From Mesobacillus jeotgali (GTDB taxonomy: Bacteria > Bacillota > Bacilli > Bacillales > Cytobacillaceae), in the NCBI RefSeq assembly GCF_002874535.1, contig NZ_CP025025.1:3465031-3529030 (forward strand): DNA of 64,000 nt. Direction: 5' to 3'. Below are positions 27,027 to 35,949 of this stretch, one piece after another; the first letter of the stretch is position 1; each line of letters opens with the position of its first letter. The position numbers were made by a program, and so were the translations under genes. The notes beneath the pieces are model-generated. The model was not told the DNA's origin and did not search any database. It was given only the letters and a program-made list of their open reading frames with translations.

Positions 27027-28663
27027 TTAAATTCTTTCACTCCTCTTCAACTCTTCAAGCTCTTTGGAGATCCTATCCGGGTCAATACGTTCGAATAATG
27101 GCTCTACTTGAGTTACCATTTGAGGATTTACTAATAACGGCTGCCAGCTTTGGTCCGTTATTTGCAGCATAGCTTTAACCTTTTCGCTTGAAAAAGGAAG
27201 GAATGGCGCAAGGATATTAGCCAGATTTCCGATGATATATAAACAGTCTGAGAGAGTCTGTTTGCAAGCTTCTGTGTCTTCACGAACCTGCTTCCATGGC
27301 TGTTGTTCATCGAAGTACTTGTTTGAATATCTTACTAGTTCAAACACTTTTTCAAGAGCTTTTTTAAAACTGGCGCTTTCAATATTTCGTCCCGTTTCTT
27401 CGTAAAGAAGATTAATTCTGTCTACTATTTCTTTGTTAATCTCCTTTTCCGGAATAATACCATCAAATGTTTTCTGTATGAATTTCAAGGTCCGATTCAC
27501 AAAGTTTCCATACGTGCCCAACAATTCACTATTGTGACTGTAAATGAACTCCTTCCATGAAAAATCCGCATCCCGGTTTTCCGGTGCATTGATGGTCAAG
27601 AAATAGCGGATTGAGTCAGAGCCGTACCTTTCTATGATATCAGGGACCCAAACTGCCCAATTTCGACTTGTGGACAATTTTTTCTTTTCCAATGTTAGAT
27701 ATTCATTAGAAATGATATGGGTTGGCAGTGCTTCGAGTCCAAGTCCTTCGAGAATCCCGGGCCAAACGATGGAATGGAACGGGATATTATCTTTACCGTG
27801 AACATAATAAGACTTAGCTGCGGAATTCCAAAAAACTGCATCATCCTGTCCGTTTTCTTCAGCCCAGAGCTTGCTTGCTGTGTAATAACCTGAAACAGCC
27901 TCGATCCACACATATATTTTCTTATCTTCATAACCTTTTACCGGCACACTTACCCCATTAGGCAAATCCCTGGAAACACCCCGATCCTGCAGGCCTTCAT
28001 GTAAGTACTCTTAGTCAATGAAATGGCGTTCTCTCTCCAAAGCTGTTTCTGTTCAGCATTCTTTGTATAATTCTCCAATGCACTTTGGAGTGAACTTAAC
28101 GCAAAGTAAAAATGCTGAGTTTTTCTCGTTGTTGGCGGATTGCCGCAAATTCTGCACTTTCTCTCCAGTAAATCCAGCGGCTCAAGCACGCTTGAGCAAT
28201 AATCGCATTGATCGCCTCGAGCGTTCGCCCCACACTTTGGACAGATGCCTTCAACGTAACGGTCAGGCAAAAACTGCTGGTCCTGTTCACAATACGTTTG
28301 TTCAATTTCCTTTTTATAAATTAACCCTTTATCAAGCAGCTTTAGAAAGATTTCCTGAACGATTTTATGATGGTGTGCTGTATCTGTTCTTGTGTAGATA
28401 TCGTACGAGAAACCAAGTTTCTCAAAGCTTTCCGTGAACTCCTGGTGGTATCTGTCAGCAATTTCTTTTGGTGGCACACCTTCTTGTTTCGCTCTAATTG
28501 CAATCGGCGTCCCATTGCAGTCACTGCCTGAAACATATAGAACCTTTTCGCCTTTCAATCGATAATACCTCGCTAAAATATCCCCCGGCAGCAGGCTCGA
28601 AATATGCCCCAGATGCAGTGAGCCATTAGCATAAGCCCAAGCTCCTCCGATAAAAATACTCAT
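27027..28663 (-). pseudogene. metS: Methionyl-tRNA synthetase paralogue, frameshifted
   Basis: Two overlapping frames make one class I MetRS of about 545 aa. The first (28663 to 27950) carries the HLGH signature (GSLHLGH), the zinc knuckle CPKC/CDYC/CRIC and most of the catalytic core. It derails near 28010, where [11 protein letters not shown] replaces an expected continuation [18 protein letters not shown] that is present in the next frame. One missing base explains this. The second frame carries KLSTSRN in place of KMSKS, the anticodon-binding domain, and ends without the C-terminal dimerisation domain. AGGAGG precedes the ATG and a T-box leader lies upstream. It resembles the MetRS2-type second synthetases of some Gram-positives. 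A sequencing error is also possible. Confidence 0.85.
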
Positions 28664-28751
28664 TTGAATGACCTCCTTATGGAATCGGCGTTCTTTTCGA
28701 GGAAACTTTTGAAGGTGAAATGCATCAAAGTTTGCGAAAAAAGCCGAAAAA

Positions 28752-29060
28752 AATAAAAAAACCCCGCCCTTAACTGCAATAGTTAAGGACGAGGTTTGGA
28801 ATCCCTCGTGTTACCACCTTATTTTGCAAACGGTTCACACCATTTGCCTCAGCAAGTACGGAGCATGTGATGCCTGCTCTTATACTGTGACATTGATAAC
28901 GAGTGCCAAATCTCGCCGTATCCTACTTATACCAAAAAGCATGTTCAGGACGGAGCTCAGAGACCATTTTTCAAGTATCTGTCTTTGCTTCTTTTCAGCT
29001 GCCGAAGCTCTCTGTAAAAAACAGGGGCACTCTACTTTTTCTCTTCATTGCTTTTAAAAG
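28752..29060 (-). promoter_or_regulatory. T-box leader of the MetRS paralogue
   Basis: On the minus strand the T-box core AAGGTGGTAACACGAG (complement of about 28805-28820) is followed by a terminator stem AACCTCGTCCTTAACT/AGTTAAGGGCGGGGTT and T-run ending near 28752. The complex stem I region extends upstream to about 29060. The gene it controls predicts an ATG specifier; ATG triplets occur in the leader (for example the complement of 28965-28967), but I cannot fold it well enough to place the specifier. Confidence 0.92.
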
Positions 29061-29253
29061 TTATTAATCTGTATTTTATTCAGAATTTTCCAGGAAGTCA
29101 ACAACCGTTTTGAAAATAATCTTAAAAACTCTCTATTACAATCATAAAACCATCTTACAAATAACAATGAAGTTGGCAGGTAAACTGACACACACGCAAG
29201 TTTACTGATTAAATATATTATCGCATCCAAAATATGTTTATTCTTATTCAACC

Positions 29254-29574
29254 GTTCAATAAGCAATTCGTGGTTATTCAAGAATACCTTTTTTCTACCG
29301 CGTTCAGCCATAAAGGGCGAACCTTCCCGGACATTGATGAGGAAATCAGCGGCGGGTTGATAAATAGCGGAGAAATTCCACTTAATTTCGAAAAAGCTCT
29401 ATAAATAGCTCAAATAGCCGGAGAAATTCCGACTATCGAATCAAAAAACAGGCAAATGGACAATTTTACATCGTTTAATCGGAAATTCTCCGCTTATTTC
29501 TACCCAACCGAGCCATATTCTGCAGTCTTACCGGAGAATCTCCGGTTATTTCATGTCTTGTTGGTAACTCAAAT
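29254..29574. repeat. Palindromic repeat block, copy 1
   Basis: Two direct motifs TAGC(C)GGAGAAATTCC at 29365 and 29415 (50 bp apart) are followed by two inverted motifs, GGAAATTCTCCGCTTATTT at 29481 and GGAGAATCTCCGGTTATTT at 29533 (52 bp apart), so the block is an imperfect large palindrome. A second copy in the same orientation is at 32576-32878. Bases 29061-29253 and 29575-29810 around it show no gene. Confidence 0.88.
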
Positions 29575-29810
29575 GAAGAAAAGGCCCCTATAACCTTTTG
29601 GCATGGTAATCTATTTAGAAGTTCATTAAATGAAAGATTATTATAACCAAGTGGGGGGTGTAAATTTGGCACTGCCAAAGTTTGTTTTCAGTCCTAATTA
29701 CATATGATTTTGCAGCAGGCTATTATGCCGCGGGCAAAACGTATTCCTGGTTTTTCAGTAAACCCTAAGGGTAAAGAAATACTATTACCATGGAATAAGG
29801 AGATGTTGTA

Positions 29811-30443
29811 ATGAGCATTAAAGCGCTAGTTTTGAATTGCAGTTTGAAAGATAGCACACAGCAATCCAATACCCGTGCGCTGATTAACGAGATTGTAAAG
29901 AAATTCGATGAAAACAAAGCAGAGACGGAAGTCCTCAGGATGGCTGATTATAATATCGGTTTTGGGATTACCCACGAGGCAGTTAATGATAAGGATCAAT
30001 GGCCAGAGATTTTTGAAAAAGTGAAGCAGGCGGATATCCTTTTAATCGGTTCACCGGTTTGGCTTGGCGAACAGAGCAGCCTGGCCACTTTGGTTGTGGA
30101 AAGATTGTATGGCGGAAGCAGCATTACGAACGAAAAAGGCCAGTACATTTACTATAACAAAGTGGGCGGAGCGGTTGTGACCGGAAATGAAGACGGTGCG
30201 AAAAACGTCTCAAGCTACCTAATTTACGCATTGTCGCATATTGGATTTACGATTCCTCCCAATGTGGATACCTATTGGGTAGGTGAAGCGGGTCCTGGTC
30301 CGTCCTTTATTAAGGCAAACGGGAGGGAGAACGATTTTACGATGCAACACGCAAAAATAACTGCTTACAATTTACTGCATTTTGCCCGGCTGCTGAAAGA
30401 GCATCCTATTCCGACAGAAGGAAATGCGAAAGATAGTCAATAG
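29811..30443 (+). CDS. Flavodoxin-fold NAD(P)H-dependent FMN reductase family protein
   Basis: This 210-aa protein has a flavodoxin-like fold: LNCSLKDSTQQSNTRALI at the N-terminus binds the FMN phosphate, and LIGSPVWLGEQSSLATLVVERL contacts the flavin. It is probably an FMN-dependent oxidoreductase, perhaps a quinone or azo/nitro reductase; the substrate is unknown. AAGGAGATG precedes the ATG. It is monocistronic, closed by a terminator, and lies between two copies of the palindromic repeat. Confidence 0.82.
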   Translation: MSIKALVLNCSLKDSTQQSNTRALINEIVKKFDENKAETEVLRMADYNIGFGITHEAVNDKDQWPEIFEKVKQADILLIGSPVWLGEQSSLATLVVERLYGGSSITNEKGQYIYYNKVGGAVVTGNEDGAKNVSSYLIYALSHIGFTIPPNVDTYWVGEAGPGPSFIKANGRENDFTMQHAKITAYNLLHFARLLKEHPIPTEGNAKDSQ

Positions 30444-30479
30444 TAAGGTGGCTTGAAAAGTTTGAATTTATGCGAAACT

Positions 30480-30518
30480 AGCAGTCCGCTTTAAATAGAA
30501 GTGGATTGCTTTTATTTC
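30480..30518 (+). terminator. Terminator after the flavodoxin-fold gene
   Basis: AGCAGTCCGCTT/AAGTGGATTGCT (30480-30491 with 30499-30510, two wobble pairs) is followed by TTTATTT. Confidence 0.75.
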
Positions 30519-30765
30519 GAAAAAATCCTACCCTATTATTAGATTTATAGTTAGTTTATTTTTCTAAAATATATTTTAAATTATGATCAAACGTTCATAA
30601 ATCAACTCGCTTCGTTGGTTGAATAAGAACAAAACCGACTTATAAAAGCCGGATCATAAGCTCGTACAGGAACTGAAGAGCCTTTATTCTGGTGCCACCA
30701 ACTTGTCATTGGCACACAATATTACTATATGGATGTCAACTTGTAACAATATAAAGTCTGATACA
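30519..30765. other. Gene-free stretch
   Basis: This AT-rich sequence has no reading frame with a ribosome site. A short hairpin-like segment (AAAACCGACTTATAAAAGCCGGAT region near 30636) is present, but nothing that I can assign. Confidence 0.5.
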
Positions 30766-30767
30766 AA

Positions 30768-30801
30768 AGGAAAAATGGCGTGAATATTTCCCACGCCATT
30801 T
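30768..30801 (-). terminator. Terminator after the sortase gene
   Basis: AAATGGCGTG/CACGCCATTT (30773-30782 with 30792-30801) is followed on the minus strand by TTTTTCC. It lies 66 bases past the sortase stop. Confidence 0.82.
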
Positions 30802-30867
30802 GCTATGCCATTTTTGCCGCATGCACCTTAAAAACAACCAGTTTATTGCCATTAACCAGCTTGCTTC

Positions 30868-31467
30868 TTATTGCTGAATGGCTGTGACGACTAATCGCTC
30901 TTCGTGATTTTTTGTGAGCGGGTTGAACCATCCTGTGCATGTAATTAATTGTAAACGTTTTTGTGAAGTAAATCCGAAAATCTCTTCGATTGGTCCGTCA
31001 TCATAAGGGTAGGATTCAATCTTTACGATTTTATAGCGCAAGGTCTTTTCACTGTCTGACAAAATTACTTCATCATCAAGAGCGACATCCTCCAGATCGA
31101 AAAACACACCTTTTCCAAGATAGTTATCGACATGCCCAGCCAAAACTGCATTCCCATTCTCCCCTGGCCTGGCGCCTTTAGTGTACCACCCAATTTCCAT
31201 TACATCTTCCGGGACTTCCATTGCTCCATCCTCTTGAAGTCCAACAGGAATGATTTTTGCATCAAGCCCGATTGATGAAATGGTTAGGTTTAATGGGACC
31301 ATGCCTTTTTCTTGTGTGACCTTTTTTGCGGAAGGTTTCGAATTCGAAGCCGGTGAATTAACAACTGGTTCTGCCTGTACTTCTTCTATGTCCACAATCG
31401 GATCAGAGTTCATGGGTTGACAGCCTGCAAGAATTACAACTAATAAGAGTTTAAGATTGAAAAGCAT
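30868..31467 (-). CDS. Sortase, class F-like, with lipobox
   Basis: This 199-aa transpeptidase has a sortase domain from about residue 57. Catalytic residues are His112 (LAGHVDNY), Cys177 (LITCTGW) and Arg191 (NHEERLVV). The N-terminus LLLVVILAGC has a lipobox with Cys16, suggesting lipid anchoring to the outer leaflet where sortases act; most sortases have a plain membrane anchor. The start ATG overlaps the end of the DUF4397 gene by 17 bases, so translation is coupled. The neighbour ends in a PDTG sorting signal and is the likely dedicated substrate. Confidence 0.88.
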   Translation of the reverse strand: MLFNLKLLLVVILAGCQPMNSDPIVDIEEVQAEPVVNSPASNSKPSAKKVTQEKGMVPLNLTISSIGLDAKIIPVGLQEDGAMEVPEDVMEIGWYTKGARPGENGNAVLAGHVDNYLGKGVFFDLEDVALDDEVILSDSEKTLRYKIVKIESYPYDDGPIEEIFGFTSQKRLQLITCTGWFNPLTKNHEERLVVTAIQQ

Positions 31468-32257
31468 TTTTTCTTTTATAGAAAAAGAAACTTACTGCAC
31501 CGATCAGCAATACAAATGGGAGCATACTCATCATCAGACCTGTCACTCCGCCCTTACCGGTGTCAGGCATTTCTTTAGGCATCGCTGATGTCGAAGGGTC
31601 TGCTAAGACAATGGCATCAAGTGCAGGCTCTCCGCTGGCAAGACCAACAGCAAGCACAGTATAAATCATATCTGCTTTCAGCTCAGTTCCTGGTAAAGAC
31701 AGCACCACATCCTGCGTACCGGCTGCCCTAACTTCCAAATCTAATGTAGCGGGATCAACTTCCATGTAATCCGTGACACCCTTGAATGGTGCGTTCGGAA
31801 AAAGAACATCTCCACCAGTCACTGCGACATCAACGGCTGGAGCGTCAGGGGAGAAATGGCCGACTCGAACCTTTGCTTTGCCCATTTCTGTCATCATGTC
31901 ATCATTCATCACTGCAACTTCAAGTGCTTCTAATTTGTTGATCGCCAGAGCGGTGTAAGCCTTCTCTGCTTCAACGGATAATTGTGTTGTCAATACCGGC
32001 TTGCCGTCAGCTACTGTACCAGCAGCAAAAATGCTTACTTCATGGTCGCCAGCTGGCACCATCAGGTAATCTGTTACAGCCTTAAACTCTGCGTTTTCTA
32101 CAACTACATCACCATTAACAGTGATATCGACTGCTGGCGCATCAGGGGAAGCATGAACGATCCGTACCTTCGCTTGGTCATGACCATCAGCGAGCACAGA
32201 ACCTCCAAAACCGGAAAACATCATCGTGAAAATCAGCAAAAACAAAAACTTCTTCAT
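31451..32257 (-). CDS. DUF4397 surface protein with LPxTG-like sorting signal
   Basis: This 268-aa secreted protein has a signal peptide (cut near VLADG) and two DUF4397 repeats, each starting with the pattern KVRxxHxSPDAPAVDxxV (about residues 30-125 and 128-220). It ends in MPDTG (PDTG 231-234), a hydrophobic helix and the basic tail KRKNAFQS, a cell-wall sorting signal in which the usual Leu is Met. DUF4397 is a beta-sandwich family of unknown ligand. ATG 32257 is preferred, with AGGAG eight bases upstream; ATG 32263 is too close to that site. It precedes and overlaps the sortase gene. Confidence 0.88.
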   Translation of the reverse strand: MKKFLFLLIFTMMFSGFGGSVLADGHDQAKVRIVHASPDAPAVDITVNGDVVVENAEFKAVTDYLMVPAGDHEVSIFAAGTVADGKPVLTTQLSVEAEKAYTALAINKLEALEVAVMNDDMMTEMGKAKVRVGHFSPDAPAVDVAVTGGDVLFPNAPFKGVTDYMEVDPATLDLEVRAAGTQDVVLSLPGTELKADMIYTVLAVGLASGEPALDAIVLADPSTSAMPKEMPDTGKGGVTGLMMSMLPFVLLIGAVSFFFYKRKNAFQS

Positions 32258-32400
32258 CTCCATCTCTCCTTTGTTTAAATATCGTATAACTTATAAGCTG
32301 ATTATGTATAAATCCAGTTTAATAAGTTATACAACACTTATACAAAACTTATATAACATCTGTCAATTGATAACCCTTTCGAATGTGCTGAAATAAAAAA

Positions 32401-32497
32401 GCATCCTTCAATGTTAATAACGGGTTTACTTGTGAGGTGCAAAACGGCAAATCACAGACAAAATCACATATTAATTCGCACCGATTCCACACTATTC
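32401..32497 (+). repeat. Left arm of a long imperfect inverted repeat
   Basis: The stretch around ATAACGGGTTTACTT and GAGGTGCAAA (32401-32445) is the reverse complement, at about three quarters identity, of 34621-34664. Weaker pairing continues to about 32497. It starts about 140 bases upstream of the DUF4397 gene. Confidence 0.75.
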
Positions 32498-32502
32498 ACA
32501 AT

Positions 32503-32545
32503 ACAAAAAGGCTTAGAGAAATTTTCATCTCTAAGCCTTTTTTCA
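32503..32545 (+). terminator. Orphan plus-strand terminator
   Basis: AAAGGCTTAGAG/CTCTAAGCCTTT (32507-32518 with 32529-32540) is followed by six T. No plus-strand gene precedes it, so it may end a small transcript starting in the inverted-repeat arm or be a relic. Confidence 0.7.
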
Positions 32546-32575
32546 TATTATCTTATTGTGCTAAAGCACCCAATA

Positions 32576-32878
32576 GTTCAATAAGCGGTCCGTGGTTATT
32601 CAAGAATACTTTTTTCTGCCACGCACAGCCCGATCACGGATAAGGGAAACAGCGGCGAGTTGATAAATAAGCGGAGAAATTCCCCTTAATTTCGAAAAAG
32701 CTTTAAACATAGCTCAAATAGCCGGAGAAATTCCGACTATCGACTCAAAAAACAGGCAAATGGACAATTTGGCACCATTTAATCGGAAATTCTCCGCTTA
32801 TTTCCACCCAACCGAGCCATATTCTTCACACTAACCGGAGAATCTCCGGTTATTTTAAGTCTTGTTGGGAACTCAAAT
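32576..32878. repeat. Palindromic repeat block, copy 2
   Basis: It matches 29254-29574 along its length in the same orientation, with scattered substitutions and small indels. The four motifs (two GGAGAAATTCC direct, two inverted) are conserved, including the spacings. Confidence 0.88.
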
Positions 32879-33053
32879 TTGCCTTCACTATCCTCCATTG
32901 TGCAGCTCCTTTTACAAACTCATTTATTGACATTATAACAAAATTATCCAAATACTTCTTCAACATTACTGCTTCGTTACTTCAATAAGAAAAGCCTCAG
33001 AGAATGGCATCTGATCATTATCTCAAGCACCCGTTCGTAGAAGATACTACCAC

Positions 33054-33407
33054 TTAAAATAGTCCGGTACCTGATAATTTTAGCAATGTGTTCACTATGT
33101 ATTTTTGACCAAGTTCATGATTGGTAAAGAAGTTATCATCGTATATATAACCTCTCTCTCTAAAACAGGTATACCATACACCATCCTCCTCAAAAAAATG
33201 GAATCCATCAGTCATAGAATATCTACTCGTTGAATAATTCTCTGGAATACCATTAATTGAGACATATTCGTATATCTCTTCTTTACTCACCGTAAAAACT
33301 TCTGAGTAAGTATGATTTTCCATATCTTTAACACCAAGCGTTTTACATGCAAATTTTAATGGATTTCCACAGAGTAGTATATTTATCTGCGTTTCTTTAT
33401 CAACCAA
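33054..33407 (-). CDS. Hypothetical protein, 117 aa
   Basis: I do not recognise this protein. It is soluble, rich in aromatic residues (TDGFHFFEEDGVWYTCFRERGYIYDDNFF) and has no signal peptide. The segment looks like small immunity-type or SMI1-like proteins in composition only. Translation is from TTG 33407 with AAGGGGTAGGT upstream. It is last in a row of three small minus-strand genes, each separated by the short CTGCTCC motif. Confidence 0.55.
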   Translation of the reverse strand: MVDKETQINILLCGNPLKFACKTLGVKDMENHTYSEVFTVSKEEIYEYVSINGIPENYSTSRYSMTDGFHFFEEDGVWYTCFRERGYIYDDNFFTNHELGQKYIVNTLLKLSGTGLF

Positions 33408-33481
33408 GAATACCTACCCCTTATAATTATGTTTTTTTATGCTATCCTGCTTCTTTAGCGCAATAAGAAAAGGTGCAGTTT

Positions 33482-33841
33482 TTATGACTTGACCTTGTTA
33501 CTGAAACGGTTTATCCAACCATCTTCCGTATACAGTTCTCCAGCTAAACCATCACTAATATCCTTAATACTAACTGGTTTGTTACCGTCATTTATGGTTA
33601 CATCTATAGATTCATCTTGTTCTAATGTCCATAACAAATGATGTAGTGTGGTATCTACAATTTTAGGGACCAGAGTGTTAATTAACTCACTTTGACCGCT
33701 CAAAGATATAAGGTTGTATAACCTTTGGCTTTCTTCACTCTTCATTTTTCCTTGAATTGTCATATCCCATTGCTCTATTGCTTCATCTCGAACATTTTTA
33801 ATTAAGATTTCTCCAATTAAATCTAGGAACTTAGCATTCAT
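33482..33841 (-). CDS. Hypothetical protein, 119 aa
   Basis: I do not recognise this soluble helical protein with confidence. The N-terminal half (NAKFLDLIGEILIKNVRDEAIEQWDMTI) reads like a helical small immunity or DUF family; the C-terminal part has DGLAGELYTEDGWINRF. AGGAGATG lies before ATG 33841. Its neighbours are two other unknown genes. Confidence 0.55.
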   Translation of the reverse strand: MNAKFLDLIGEILIKNVRDEAIEQWDMTIQGKMKSEESQRLYNLISLSGQSELINTLVPKIVDTTLHHLLWTLEQDESIDVTINDGNKPVSIKDISDGLAGELYTEDGWINRFSNKVKS

Positions 33842-33964
33842 TTATAAAAACATCTCCTAACCAAATCGCTTCTTAAACTAACCTGCTCCTTAGCTAAATA
33901 AGGAATTCAACAAAAAAGGTGGTTAATCCTTCCTGGATCAACGCACCCGGTAGCTTAATAACAT

Positions 33965-34288
33965 TTAATTTCCATATTTATCTTCTCTTGTGGGGATACC
34001 ATATTCCTCTGGATGATTAAAAATATCTTCATATGTTAATGACCCAACAACGTCAAACTTTTTAGTATCTGGGTTATATTCAAAAACCACAAGTTGCTCC
34101 CAACCATTTGTATCAATAACTCCAATTCTATTAGGTGCGATTTGAACAATTCTCCCACCTTGATTAACAACATCAACATTAGAAGGTGGTATTTGAATTT
34201 GCTCTTTAGTATTCATTTTAAAGGCAATGACAATCAAACACACTAATATTCCACTTAAAATAACTTTAATAAAAGTATCATTTTGCAT
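33965..34288 (-). CDS. Hypothetical membrane-anchored protein, 107 aa
   Basis: One N-terminal transmembrane helix (about residues 7-23) is followed by an extracellular beta-rich domain (GGRIVQIAPNRIGVIDTNGWEQLVVFEY). GGGAGG precedes the ATG. No family recognised. It is first in the row of three small genes between the inverted-repeat arms. Confidence 0.6.
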   Translation of the reverse strand: MQNDTFIKVILSGILVCLIVIAFKMNTKEQIQIPPSNVDVVNQGGRIVQIAPNRIGVIDTNGWEQLVVFEYNPDTKKFDVVGSLTYEDIFNHPEEYGIPTREDKYGN

Positions 34289-34555
34289 ACCCTTACCTCC
34301 CTTTTCGACTGAATTTTACCTTATGCTTGTTCAACTAACCTGCTCCGTTACTTTAAGTACATTATTTCACAAGGTCTTCGATAGTCTTATTTCAATTTTA
34401 ACATAAATATCCAAACACCTTCACAATTACCATAAAATCCACTTACCAAATCACCACAAAATCACATACCCTCCAATAATTATTTCCGTCAATGTGAAAT
34501 GACCTGTGAATTGATGTGTGATTTTTAAATTATATTACAAAAAAACATTGATATA

Positions 34556-34603
34556 ACACGAAAAATCGCACGGTGAATTTCAATGTGAGAATCCGTGCGA
34601 TTT
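34556..34603 (-). terminator. Terminator after hmp
   Basis: AAATCGCACGG/CCGTGCGATTT (34563-34573 with 34593-34603) is followed on the minus strand by a run of five T. Confidence 0.82.
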
Positions 34604-34664
34604 GCTTTGTGTTTTACTTGTTTGCACCTCTGAAGTAAACCCGTTATCAATGTTAAAGGGTGCT
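34575..34664 (-). repeat. Right arm of the long imperfect inverted repeat
   Basis: It pairs with 32401-32497 (core AAGTAAACCCGTTAT at about 34634). The arm overlaps the hmp terminator, which suggests that the left arm is an inverted duplicate of the hmp 3' flank. The enclosed 2.1 kb has no transposase. Confidence 0.7.
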
Positions 34665-34678
34665 CGTTTGTATTATGC

Positions 34679-35887
34679 CTATAAACTTGCCATTGGTCCA
34701 AAGAATTCGAAGTGAATTCTGTCTTCTGTGACGCCAAGGTCTTTTAACGCTGCGTTGATTGCTTTCATGAATGCTACCGGGCCGCAGAAATAGAAGTCTG
34801 ATTGTTCAAGATTCACGTTTTCTTTTAGCCATTCCTTCGTTACGTAGCCCTCAACATCATAGCTGTTATTCTGGCGGTCTTCTTCAGTTGGCTGATCGTA
34901 GAATACCACTGAATTCACCTTTGCTTTTGCCGCTGTCTTTGCGACTTCATCTTTTAGTGCATGGACTTTGCCGTTTTGTGCTGCATGGATGAAGGTAACT
35001 TCTTTTTCCGGCTGAAGGTCTGCTACTGTGTTAAGCATGCTGACCATTGGAGTCAAGCCAACTCCGCCGCTAATCAGGACAACCGGAGTATCTTTTTCTG
35101 TATCAAGGAAGAAGTCTCCTGCTGGCGCGCTTATTTGTAACACTTCTCCTTCTTCTACAGTATTGTGAAGGTAATTGGATACCTTGCCATCAGGAGTTTC
35201 CATGCCGGCTTCCTTTTTAACGCTGATGCGGTAGTAGTCTTTACCTGGTGCATCAGACAAGCTGTACTGGCGGATATGAGTGAAATCTTCTCCTTCGATT
35301 TCAAGCTTGACGCTGATATACTGTCCTGGCTTGAAAGCAGCGATTTCTTTTCCATCTACAGGCTTCAGGTAAAATGACGTGATGACTTCACTTTCCTCGA
35401 CTTTGTTCGCAACAATAAATGGACGGAAGCCATCCCATCCTCCTATTTGATTCGCTGCTGCACCATACATTTCCGCTTCCACAGAGATGAACGCGTCCGC
35501 AATTACACCATATGCCTCTGCCCAGGCATTGATGATTTCATCAGTAGCTGCATCTCCTAGCACTTCCTTGATCGCAATCAACAAATGCTTCCCTACGATC
35601 GGGTAATGCTCAGGCAGGATGCCAAGGCTGCGGTGCTTGTGGGCAATCTGGTTTACAACCGGAAGAATGGCTTCAAGATTGTCAATGTATTTTGCAGCTG
35701 CATATACAGTTCCAGCCAACGCTCTCTGCTGTCTGCCCTGCTTCTGATTCGCATGGTTAAAAATATTCAAAAGCTCTGGATGGTTTTCAAACATCGTTTT
35801 ATAGAATACTGTCGTGATTTGTTCACCGTGAACTTCAAGCACCGGCACTGTAGATTTGATGATTTCAATTGTTTTTTGATCTAGCAT
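34679..35887 (-). CDS. hmp: Flavohaemoglobin (nitric oxide dioxygenase) Hmp
   Basis: This 402-aa protein converts NO and O2 to nitrate with NAD(P)H. An N-terminal globin domain (about 1-140; proximal His in QIAHKHRSLGI) is fused to an FAD domain (RQYSLSDAP flavin motif) and NAD domain (LISGGVGLTPMVSML; C-terminal YFCGPVAFM). ATG 35887 is used, with GGGGAG upstream. A promoter with an FNR-like dyad precedes it. Confidence 0.96.
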   Translation of the reverse strand: MLDQKTIEIIKSTVPVLEVHGEQITTVFYKTMFENHPELLNIFNHANQKQGRQQRALAGTVYAAAKYIDNLEAILPVVNQIAHKHRSLGILPEHYPIVGKHLLIAIKEVLGDAATDEIINAWAEAYGVIADAFISVEAEMYGAAANQIGGWDGFRPFIVANKVEESEVITSFYLKPVDGKEIAAFKPGQYISVKLEIEGEDFTHIRQYSLSDAPGKDYYRISVKKEAGMETPDGKVSNYLHNTVEEGEVLQISAPAGDFFLDTEKDTPVVLISGGVGLTPMVSMLNTVADLQPEKEVTFIHAAQNGKVHALKDEVAKTAAKAKVNSVVFYDQPTEEDRQNNSYDVEGYVTKEWLKENVNLEQSDFYFCGPVAFMKAINAALKDLGVTEDRIHFEFFGPMASL

Positions 35888-35949
35888 AATAAACACTCCC
35901 CTATGTCTATCTCTTCTCGTCGAGGCTTATTTACCTCATTCCCATAGTG

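Larger units (their letters stand above)
32962..34359. repeat. Four copies of a short motif between the small genes
   Basis: A motif of about 34 bp with core CCTGCTCCGTTACTT and AATAAGAAAAG occurs at 32962-32995, 33437-33471, 33875-33908 and 34330-34359. One copy lies in each gap around the three small minus-strand genes, so each gene is bounded by two copies. Similar sequences recur in Bacillus genomes; function unknown. Confidence 0.65.

Noticed and set aside
29054..29311. 85-codon minus-strand frame
   Set aside because: No ribosome site, low-complexity AT-rich composition, and it overlaps the T-box leader edge and the palindromic repeat.
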